From NCBI GenBank assembly GCA_937891445.1, contig CALAFV010000229.1:1-12753 (forward strand): DNA of 12,753 nt, in the 5' to 3' direction. Position numbers and translations under genes: made by a program. The notes beneath the pieces are model-generated. The model was not told where the DNA came from. It saw only the letters and a program-made list of their open reading frames with translations, and made no database searches. Within the stretch, counting starts at the first letter, position 1, and the number at the start of each line of letters is the position of its first letter. This DNA comes from an uncultured Phycisphaerales bacterium. Its GTDB lineage: Bacteria > Planctomycetota > Phycisphaerae > Phycisphaerales > UBA1924. This document shows positions 1 through 5,550 of this stretch, piece after piece.

Positions 1-718
1 CGACCTGGGCGCCGTCGGCCCCGACGCGCGTGGCCTTGACCAGCCGCCCGCCCGCCCGCCAGACCGGCCCGAGGCCGCGCAGCGCGGCGCGGAAGTCGGC
101 GGCGGCCTGCGCGACCGTCGGCCCCGACGAGGCCGCGAGTTTCAGATACCCCTCCACCATCTCGGCCCGGTGCTCCGCCACAGGCCGGGTCTCGATGCAC
201 GTTGCGCAACGGTGCCCGCCCTCGGAGTCGGTGCACGGGATACGGTGGCCGCGCATGAGGTAGACCTGCGGGCAGATCGTGTGGTAGTTGTGCAGGCTGA
301 AGATCACGCGGGCGCCGGCTCGCCTGGCCCGCTCGACGCAACCAATCGAAAATCCCTCAATGTTGTGCCAGTGAACGACGTCGGGACGGACAATCTCGAA
401 GAACCGGCCGACCTGCTCTTCCAGCGCCGGGGCCGAGACCTCCGCCATCGGCTCCTGGAACTGCCGGATCGACGGCGCCAGCACGGGAGAGTTGATGACC
501 TCGTAGACGCGGATGCCCAGCCAGTCCTCGTGGCGCCGGATTTCGCAGGGCGGGGGCGAGTTCGCCGGCGGCAGGTGTGTCGTGCCCCCGAAGAGGGAGA
601 TGACGTCGTGCCCGCGGGCCCGCAGGGCCAGGGCCAGGGCCTGGCAATAGCCGTTGACGCCGCCGCCGTTGGAGGCGCCGTCCCAGATCTTGGCCCAGTT
701 CACAAGGACGATCCGCAT
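1..718 (-). CDS. Glycosyltransferase family 4, N-terminal part (truncated by window edge)
   Basis: The reading frame opens at the ATG complementary to 716-718 and stays open for 239 codons to the left edge, so the C-terminal donor-binding half is missing. The protein starts MRIVLVNWAK, a typical first beta strand of a GT-B fold. A Gly-rich acceptor loop follows (NGGGVNGY, residues 17-24), then PDVVHWHN (112-119) and SLHNYHTICPQ (141-151), the usual D-V-V-H-x-H and T/S-L-H-D patterns of GT4 N-terminal domains. A CATC pair (171-174) followed by R178 resembles the short Cys motif seen in many GT4 enzymes. The family transfers a sugar from a nucleotide-sugar to a glycan or lipid acceptor at the cytoplasmic membrane; substrate cannot be read from this half. 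There is no Shine-Dalgarno sequence. A TACCCT element lies 7 nt before the ATG, suggesting a leaderless start. It diverges from the PH-domain gene 97 bp away. Family call is firm; the pathway (polysaccharide or cell-surface glycan) is inference. Confidence 0.85.
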   Translation of the reverse strand, partial: MRIVLVNWAKIWDGASNGGGVNGYCQALALALRARGHDVISLFGGTTHLPPANSPPPCEIRRHEDWLGIRVYEVINSPVLAPSIRQFQEPMAEVSAPALEEQVGRFFEIVRPDVVHWHNIEGFSIGCVERARRAGARVIFSLHNYHTICPQVYLMRGHRIPCTDSEGGHRCATCIETRPVAEHRAEMVEGYLKLAASSGPTVAQAAADFRAALRGLGPVWRAGGRLVKATRVGADGAQV

Positions 719-731
719 GGGAGGGAGGGTA
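719..731 (-). promoter_or_regulatory. Candidate -10 box for the glycosyltransferase gene, leaderless arrangement
   Basis: On the minus strand TACCCT (726-731) is followed by 7 nt and then the ATG of the glycosyltransferase. That spacing would put the transcription start at or next to the ATG. No Shine-Dalgarno sequence and no convincing -35 box are visible. Confidence 0.35.
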
Positions 732-802
732 CGGCGGCGCGCGGCGTCGGGCGTGCGGAGTGTGGGCGGACCGTCGCAGCGGCGCGGCTGCGACCGATGT
801 TA

Positions 803-815
803 TACGCTACGCGGC
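803..815 (+). promoter_or_regulatory. Candidate -10 box for the PH-domain gene, leaderless arrangement
   Basis: TATACGCT at 801-808 contains TACGCT (803-808), followed by 7 nt and the ATG at 816. There is no purine-rich ribosome-binding sequence in between, so transcription probably starts at or very near the start codon. No clear -35 box is seen. Confidence 0.4.
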
Positions 816-1490
816 ATGATCACCCTCAGGTGCGACCGGTGCGATCGGATGCTCGAGGTCGGGGATGACCAGGCCGGCGCCAAGGTGCAGTGCCCCCACT
901 GCGGCGACGTGAACATCGTGCCGCCGCGGCCTGCGGCGGGGGTCGCGGGGGCAGCGGCAGACGGCAATCCGCGGCCGGCCGCGAAGGTGGACCGTGCCGC
1001 GGCGATGGGGCTGCCGCCGGACTCCGGGCCGGAGCAGCGCGTGCTGAAACTCAGGCCGGCGATGTTCCGGTCCCGGCCCGCCCTCTTCTCCCTGCTTGCC
1101 CTGGGGGCGATCGGCGGCACAGTCGCCGGAGCCGTCTTCGCGATGCGTGGGCAGCCGACGTGGGGGTACCTGTGCGGGGCGGTGGCGCTGGTCGCGCTGA
1201 TCGCGCTGGGGATCTGGAAGATCAAGACGCTGGGGATGTCGCTGGAGATCACCAACAAGCGGACGATCGCGTCCCGCGGACTGCTCAGCCGCGCCACCAG
1301 CGAAGTGCTCCACGACGACATCAAGAACCTCCAGATCACGCAGACCTTCTGGCAGCGCGTCTGGCAGGTCGGGACGGTGGGAATCTCCAGCGCCGGCCAG
1401 GACGAGATCGAGATCGTGGCCCACGACATGCCGCGGCCGCACGAGATCAAGCGCGTCATCGACGCGTACCGAGACCGCGTGAACCAGTAG
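816..1490 (+). CDS. Zinc-ribbon, two-TM membrane protein with bacterial PH domain (bPH2/YdbS-like)
   Basis: The 224-residue protein begins with a zinc ribbon (C6xxC9 and C26-P-H-C29-G), followed by an Ala/Pro-rich linker (about 35-70). Two membrane segments follow, about 89-110 and 117-136. The C-terminal part (about 140-222) fits a bacterial PH domain of the YdbS/bPH2 type: LEITNKRTIASRGLLSR, then EVLHDDIKNLQI, then WQVGTVGISSAG. That strand pattern, with the conserved 'D-I-x-N-I/L-x-I' and 'G-x-V/I-x-I-S-S-A-G' segments, is what identifies the family. Family members are small membrane proteins with poorly known roles, sometimes in stress or envelope functions. I chose ATG 816 over an in-frame ATG at 654 because the extra 54 residues are Arg-rich, look non-coding, and would overlap the divergent glycosyltransferase gene. 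The N-terminal zinc ribbon is an addition to the usual family architecture. Confidence 0.82.
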   Translation: MITLRCDRCDRMLEVGDDQAGAKVQCPHCGDVNIVPPRPAAGVAGAAADGNPRPAAKVDRAAAMGLPPDSGPEQRVLKLRPAMFRSRPALFSLLALGAIGGTVAGAVFAMRGQPTWGYLCGAVALVALIALGIWKIKTLGMSLEITNKRTIASRGLLSRATSEVLHDDIKNLQITQTFWQRVWQVGTVGISSAGQDEIEIVAHDMPRPHEIKRVIDAYRDRVNQ

Positions 1491-1510
1491 CGTCTGAGCA
1501 AGCCCGGAAC

Positions 1511-1550
1511 GCGAAAAGAAAGCGGGCCGGCGCTGTCGAGCCGGCCCGCT
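1511..1550 (-). terminator. Rho-independent terminator of tig
   Basis: A perfect 11-bp inverted repeat lies at 1521-1531 and 1540-1550 with an 8-nt loop. Read on the minus strand it is followed by TTCTTTTCGC, a T-rich tract, so it is oriented to end tig 28 bp after its stop codon. It lies between two convergent genes and may also slow transcription leaving the PH-domain gene. Confidence 0.85.
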
Positions 1551-1577
1551 GTGGTGTTCATGCCGTTGCGCCGAGCG

Positions 1578-3098
1578 TTACTCGGACTTCTTCTTGCTGC
1601 GGGTCTTCTTCTCGGCCGCGGGCTTCTCCTCCGCGCCCCCCTCCTCGGCGGCTGTTGCCTCGGCCTTCTTCGAGCGGGACTTCTTCGGAGCCGACCCGCC
1701 GCCGCTCGACGCGGCAGCGCCCGCCTCCTCCCGCATGACCTTGTTGAACTCCTCCGCGGGCATCTCGGTGATCGCCGCCTTGGCGACGATGGCGTCCATC
1801 GTCTTGTGCTCGCGGACCTGCTGGAAGACCTGCCCGATCTGGTTCTGCTGGATCAACTGCGACCGCAACTTGTCGGGCCGCATGTTGTTGGCCAGCGCGA
1901 TCTGCGCGATGCGAGCGTTCAGTTCGCCCTCGGTCACCTTGATGTCCAACTTCTCGGCGGCGCGATCGAGGATAAAGAACAGTTTCAACTCGCGCACGGC
2001 CGCCGCGCTCGACGCCGCGCGCAGTTCCGCGATCTTCTCCTCGATCTGCTGCGCCGGCACGCCGCGGTAGATCATCTCCATCCGCTGGCGGGCCAGGTTC
2101 CGCTCCGCCTGCGCGGCGGTCACACGCTCCGGCAGGTCCACCTCGGTGTTGTCCAGCAGGTACCGGGCGACCTGCTGGCGCATCGCCGTCTGCTGCTCGA
2201 TCTCGACCTGCTGCGCGATGCGCCCCTTGAGGGCCTCGCGGAGCTGGTCCATCGTCTCGAACCCGAAGCGCTGGAGGAGGTGCTCGTCCGTCGCCCGGAC
2301 GATCCGGTCCACGCGGGCGACCTCGAACGTGATCACCAGGTCCTTGCCGCGAATCTTCTCGTTCTCGTGGTTCTCCGGGCCGACGGCCTTGATCGTCGCC
2401 GTCTCACCCGGCTTGGGGAGTTTCAGTTGCGTGGCGAAGTCGTCCACCACGATGCCGAGGATCATGCCCTTGCCCTGCTTCTCGGGCGGCGGGACCTGCA
2501 CCACGGCGTCCATGATGTCCACGATCACCTCGTCGCCGACCTTCATCACGCCGTGGCCGGTGAGGTAATCGCCGGGCTCGGGGGCCTGACGCTCCTCGAG
2601 CGTCCCCTCGTGCAGGCGGAGTTTGTCGATCTCCGCGTCGATCATGTCGTCCTTGACCTCGATCACCGGCTTGCGGACCGGGATCCCCTCGAGGGACGGC
2701 AGTTCGAACTCCGGCAGAACCTCAACCTCGACCTCGAAGGACAGCGGCTTGCCGTCCTCCAGTTCGATCTTCTCCAGCCCCTCGCTCACCGGATCGCCGA
2801 TGACGCGGAGTTTGTGCTCCTCAATCGCCTGGGAGTAAGCCGAGGCGACGAGTTGGTTTTTGGCCTCCTTGCGGACGGCCGTGCCAAACTTTTTCTCGAT
2901 CAGCCGGCGGGGGGCCCGGCCGCGCCGGAAGCCCGGCAACTCCGCCTCGAGCGTCAGCGTGTCGAGCGAGTTGCCCAGTTGTTCGGCGACGGTCTCGGCC
3001 GGAATGGTGATCGAGATCTTCTTGCGGCTGGGGCCGACGTCCTCGATCTTGACGGTGTTGGGGCGCTGCTTGGTCTCTTCGGCGGTGGCCTGGGCCAT
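1578..3098 (-). CDS. tig: Trigger factor, ribosome-associated chaperone
   Basis: Trigger factor binds the ribosome near the exit tunnel (protein L23) and shields nascent chains. The 506-residue product has the diagnostic ribosome-docking loop GFRRGRAP at 56-63, inside an N-terminal domain of about 130 residues. A middle domain (about 175-265) corresponds to the FKBP-type PPIase region (GDEVIVDI, ..., GKDLVITFEVARV). It lacks the usual GGKA...MIPGFE-like catalytic core, so isomerase activity is doubtful. The helical C-terminal arms span about 266-455. A low-complexity tail rich in Lys, Ala and Glu (about 457-506, ending TRSKKKSE) extends beyond the usual family length of roughly 430-450. The start is supported by GGAG 8 nt upstream of the ATG. 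Unlike the common tig-clpP-clpX arrangement, no Clp gene lies on either side here. The C-terminal tail is probably disordered and could contact RNA or ribosome; that is inference. Confidence 0.95.
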   Translation of the reverse strand: MAQATAEETKQRPNTVKIEDVGPSRKKISITIPAETVAEQLGNSLDTLTLEAELPGFRRGRAPRRLIEKKFGTAVRKEAKNQLVASAYSQAIEEHKLRVIGDPVSEGLEKIELEDGKPLSFEVEVEVLPEFELPSLEGIPVRKPVIEVKDDMIDAEIDKLRLHEGTLEERQAPEPGDYLTGHGVMKVGDEVIVDIMDAVVQVPPPEKQGKGMILGIVVDDFATQLKLPKPGETATIKAVGPENHENEKIRGKDLVITFEVARVDRIVRATDEHLLQRFGFETMDQLREALKGRIAQQVEIEQQTAMRQQVARYLLDNTEVDLPERVTAAQAERNLARQRMEMIYRGVPAQQIEEKIAELRAASSAAAVRELKLFFILDRAAEKLDIKVTEGELNARIAQIALANNMRPDKLRSQLIQQNQIGQVFQQVREHKTMDAIVAKAAITEMPAEEFNKVMREEAGAAASSGGGSAPKKSRSKKAEATAAEEGGAEEKPAAEKKTRSKKKSE

Positions 3099-3170
3099 GG
3101 CATCATCTCCGGGGTCCAGAGCGGGGGCCGACAGGGCCGCCGCTCCCCACCCGAGGTTGGAAAGGGGGGA

Positions 3171-3176
3171 AGTCTA
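3171..3176 (-). promoter_or_regulatory. Candidate -10 box upstream of tig
   Basis: TAGACT on the minus strand lies 72 bp before the tig ATG, in the 238-bp divergent spacer shared with the dockerin-protein gene. No good -35 box is seen at the expected distance, so the call rests on the hexamer and its position alone. Confidence 0.35.
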
Positions 3177-3237
3177 CCCATGTGGCCGCGGCACGGCGTT
3201 TGTCCGGCTCGACCAGGGCCCGGCGAGCCCACACCGG

Positions 3238-3266
3238 TTGCGGAGCAGCCGAAAACGTGCCAGAAT
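3238..3266 (+). promoter_or_regulatory. Candidate sigma-70-like promoter for the dockerin-repeat protein
   Basis: TTGCGG (3238-3243) and CAGAAT (3261-3266) are separated by 17 bp, the ideal sigma-70 spacing. The predicted transcript would start near 3273 and carry about 64 nt of leader containing the strong ribosome-binding sequence AAGGGAG at about 3323-3329. Confidence 0.45.
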
Positions 3267-3336
3267 CCAAGCGCTGCGGGGGAAGAGTCTCGGCGGCTCC
3301 GTTCTGGGGCTCGCCTCAAGAAAAGGGAGTGTGACC

Positions 3337-4800
3337 ATGATGGCCCGTGCAACGACGATCGTTCGCGCGGCCGGTCTTTGCGCCGGCCTGACCCTCGCTT
3401 CCGTCGCGGCCGCCGGCCCGACGCCGACGTACACCATCCTGTACCGGGATCTCGACGACGTCGCCGGTATCGGCGGCGTGACCTTCATCAACAACCAGGC
3501 CGTCAACAATAACGGGGACTGGGTCGCGGAGATCGACACCAACAACCCGGACACGAATGCGAACACCGTCTTCGTAAGGAACTTCCAACTCGTGGCCCGG
3601 GAGAACGATCCTGTCCCGCCGGCGGGGGCCACAATCAGCTCGTTCGACTCGACCAACATCAACGCGTCCGGGCACAGCGCGTGGAACCTGTTCCTCAGGA
3701 ACCTGACGTCGAGCACCGACAGCGGCGTCTACTTCGGAACGAACCTGCTCATTCAGGAGAGCATGATCTCGACCGCCACCGGATTCTCCGACGGCACGCC
3801 GTACATCGGGTTCTTCGAGGTGAAACTCAACGACGCCGGCAACCTGCTGGTCATGGCCTCGGTGGACGACCCGGCGATCCCGTCCACCGTTGACCGGGCC
3901 CTGGTCCTGCTCACACTCGACAACGGCGCCCTGGTCTCCGAAACCGTGCTCTGGAAGGAAGGCGACTTCCTCCCCGGCCAGACCGAGCCGATCGCCGACT
4001 TCGGCACCGGCCCCAACTCCTTCGCCTTCAACAACCTCGGCCAGGCGATGTTCGTCGTCGACCTGGCGGGCAGCACCGCGACCGACGGCGCGATCTATAT
4101 CGACGACATGCGGATCGCGCAGGAAGGCTCCGCCTCGCCCATCCCCGGCCGCAACTGGGCCACTATTTCGACGTCCGCCAAGGTCCACCTCAACAACAAT
4201 GGCGGCTACGTCCACACCGGCACGCTCAGCGGCGACACCGCTACCGACACGATCATCATCAGGAACGGCGAGAAGTTCGTCCAGGAGGGCGACACGCACC
4301 CGGACATCGACGGCTTCGTCTTCACCAGCTTCGGCACCGGCCCGGTCTACATCTCCGACAACAACGACGTGCTCTGGTTCGGCGACTGGAACGACCCGAA
4401 CACCGCCGTGGACACCGGCCTGTTCATCAACGACCAACTCCTGCTCCGGGAGAACACGACCACGATCGACGGCAACCTCGTGACCACGATCCGCGGCATC
4501 GAAGACGGCTACAGCCTCAGCCCCAACGGCCGCTACGTGCTCGCCCGCGTGGTCCTCAACGGCAACCAGGATGCGCTCGTGCTCATCGACCGCGGCGAGC
4601 AGGGCGGCGGCTGCCCCGCCGACTGGGACGGCAACGGCCAGGTCAACTCCACCGACATTTCCGCCTTCCTCACGGCCTGGCTCGACAGCCTCAACAACCA
4701 GGACCTCAACGCCGACTTCGACGGCAACCAGGTCGTGAACTCCTCCGACATCAGCGCCTTCCTGACCGCCTGGCTCGACGCGGTGCAGAACGGCTGCTGA
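3337..4800 (+). CDS. Secreted NxxG tandem-repeat protein with C-terminal dockerin-like domain
   Basis: The 487-residue product starts with a Sec signal peptide (basic start, hydrophobic 8-25, likely cleavage near AAA-G at 26/27). The body holds a repeat of about 54 residues centred on N-x-x-G followed by a hydrophobic strand. Units occur near residues 57, 109, 165, 232 and 286, with degenerate copies near 340 and 395. They alternate with EGD or END turns (VARENDPVP, WKEGDFLPG, VQEGDTHPD). This matches the 'NxxGxxAF' tandem-repeat proteins known from planctomycetes and other bacteria; seven units suggest a beta-propeller, which is inference. Residues 426-487 form a dockerin-like module with two near-duplicate calcium loops (DWDGNGQVNSTD and DFDGNQVVNSSD, each then ISAFLTAWLD), bounded by C426 and the terminal C487. 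This is the 'GC-type' dockerin style of Phycisphaerae. The start at 3337 is fixed by AAGGGAG 7 nt upstream; ATG 3340 is an alternative. No catalytic motif is visible, so function is unknown beyond cell-surface or extracellular location. Confidence 0.85.
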   Translation: MMARATTIVRAAGLCAGLTLASVAAAGPTPTYTILYRDLDDVAGIGGVTFINNQAVNNNGDWVAEIDTNNPDTNANTVFVRNFQLVARENDPVPPAGATISSFDSTNINASGHSAWNLFLRNLTSSTDSGVYFGTNLLIQESMISTATGFSDGTPYIGFFEVKLNDAGNLLVMASVDDPAIPSTVDRALVLLTLDNGALVSETVLWKEGDFLPGQTEPIADFGTGPNSFAFNNLGQAMFVVDLAGSTATDGAIYIDDMRIAQEGSASPIPGRNWATISTSAKVHLNNNGGYVHTGTLSGDTATDTIIIRNGEKFVQEGDTHPDIDGFVFTSFGTGPVYISDNNDVLWFGDWNDPNTAVDTGLFINDQLLLRENTTTIDGNLVTTIRGIEDGYSLSPNGRYVLARVVLNGNQDALVLIDRGEQGGGCPADWDGNGQVNSTDISAFLTAWLDSLNNQDLNADFDGNQVVNSSDISAFLTAWLDAVQNGC

Positions 4801-4834
4801 GCCTCCCGCTGCCCGCACCGGTTCCGGAAAATCA

Positions 4835-4868
4835 CAACGGAGCCCGCGCAGATGCGCGGGCTCCGTTG
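4835..4868. terminator. Perfect 15-bp hairpin between convergent genes
   Basis: A 15-bp exact inverted repeat (4835-4849 and 4854-4868) encloses the tetraloop AGAT. It lies 34 bp after the dockerin gene and 31 bp after the Gly/Gln-rich gene, which converge here. Neither strand has a clean T tract, so it is best read as a bidirectional terminator or RNA 3'-end stabiliser. Confidence 0.7.
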
Positions 4869-4899
4869 CATTCCGGACACGCGACCGACCGCTGTGCGG

Positions 4900-5184
4900 T
4901 CAGCGGTTCCCACCACCCTGGCTGCCGCCGCGATTCTGCTCACCGGGACGGTTGGCCATGCCCTGCCCACCCTGGCCGCCCATCTTGTTGCGCTCCACGT
5001 CGCGGCCGGCGATCTCCTCGTCCTGCTTGTTCTGGACGCCCTGCTGCTGGCCCTGGCGGCCGGGGACACCCTGCTGGCCCTGTTGCCCCTGCTGCAGCCC
5101 GCCGCGCTGCTGCTGCCCGCCCTGGCCCTGCATGCCGCCCTGACCGCCCTGCTTGCCCTGGTCCTTCTCGTGCTCGTGACCCAT
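4900..5184 (-). CDS. Small Gly/Gln-rich low-complexity protein (hydrophilin-like)
   Basis: This 94-residue protein is not recognised as a named family. It contains 29 Gly and 24 Gln, over half of all residues, with no Cys, Phe, Tyr or Trp. It begins MGHEHEKDQGKQGG, runs through Q-G repeats (about 9-49), then has one more ordinary charged stretch, NKQDEEIAGRDVERNKM (52-68), and ends Gly/Asn/Arg-rich. It has no signal peptide or membrane segment, so it should be cytoplasmic and intrinsically disordered. High Gly and extreme hydrophilicity fit the definition of hydrophilins and LEA-like stress proteins; a protective role is inference only. The start at 5184 is well supported by AAGGAG 6 nt upstream. 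A longer in-frame opening at 5433 would add 83 residues of Arg/Pro/Ala-rich, non-coding-looking sequence and run through a hairpin. It sits alone between convergent and divergent neighbours. Confidence 0.7.
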   Translation of the reverse strand: MGHEHEKDQGKQGGQGGMQGQGGQQQRGGLQQGQQGQQGVPGRQGQQQGVQNKQDEEIAGRDVERNKMGGQGGQGMANRPGEQNRGGSQGGGNR

Positions 5185-5221
5185 GCTGCACTCCTTGCGC
5201 AAATCGCCGGACGGCCCGCGC

Positions 5222-5243
5222 CGCCCCGGCTTCGGCCGGGGCG
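5222..5243. other. UUCG-capped hairpin in the leader of the Gly/Gln-rich gene
   Basis: A perfect 9-bp inverted repeat (5222-5230 and 5235-5243) encloses TTCG on the plus strand, making the extra-stable C(UUCG)G tetraloop; on the minus strand the loop is CGAA. The element lies about 38 nt upstream of the minus-strand start codon and just outside the ribosome-binding site. It could be a terminator for plus-strand readthrough or a structured leader of the small gene. There is no T tract on either side. Confidence 0.5.
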
Positions 5244-5476
5244 TCCGCGCCACGCGGCGCTGAACAACGCAACGGTCCGCACCGGGCGCTGCATGCTTCC
5301 TCCGCCGCAGCGCACCGCCCGGCACGGCGCGGCCGAACCACACGAACCTAGCGGCGCCGGGCGATGAAATCCCGATCGCTGGGCGTTGACCGGGCGCTGC
5401 CACGCGAGCGCACGGGGCGTGGCGATCCCTCAAGTCCGTGTGTGGCCGCTCCCGGCCTCGCCCGGGCTCCCCGGGG

Positions 5477-5506
5477 TTGTCGCCGCGCCGCGAACTTGGC
5501 TACGCT
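5477..5506 (+). promoter_or_regulatory. Candidate pheA promoter
   Basis: TTGTCG (5477-5482) and TACGCT (5501-5506) are separated by 18 bp. A start near 5513 would leave a leader of about 38 nt before the pheA ATG. The same TACGCT hexamer precedes the PH-domain gene at 803-808. Confidence 0.4.
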
Positions 5507-5550
5507 CGGATCCGCCGCGCACACAAGCATGACGCGGCGCGGGAATAGCC

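Larger units (their letters stand above)
5185..5550. other. 366-bp divergent intergenic region (Gly/Gln-rich gene / pheA)
   Basis: This gene-free stretch holds the leaders of two divergent genes. On the left are a ribosome-binding AAGGAG and a hairpin (5222-5243) before the small minus-strand gene. A minus-strand TAGGTT-like box near 5350 might be its promoter, giving a leader of about 150 nt. On the right is a candidate promoter for pheA (5477-5506). A short inverted repeat of the CCCGGG...CCCGGG type lies near 5460-5476. No convincing small gene was found. Confidence 0.5.

Noticed and set aside
170..868. 232-residue plus-strand open frame
   Set aside because: It lies antisense to the glycosyltransferase, which has clear family motifs, and its product is Arg/Val/Asp-rich with no domain. 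Such frames are expected in DNA this G+C-rich.
1551..3512. 653-residue plus-strand open frame
   Set aside because: It is antisense to trigger factor for nearly its whole length, with a Leu/Arg/Asp-rich repetitive composition typical of a shadow frame.
3316..4818. 500-residue minus-strand open frame
   Set aside because: Antisense to the dockerin-repeat protein; Val/Asp/Glu/Arg-rich mirror of its codons with no signal or domain.
5185..5433. 83-residue N-terminal extension of the Gly/Gln-rich protein
   Set aside because: Arg/Pro/Ala-rich non-coding composition running through a 9-bp hairpin, while AAGGAG lies 6 nt before ATG 5184.
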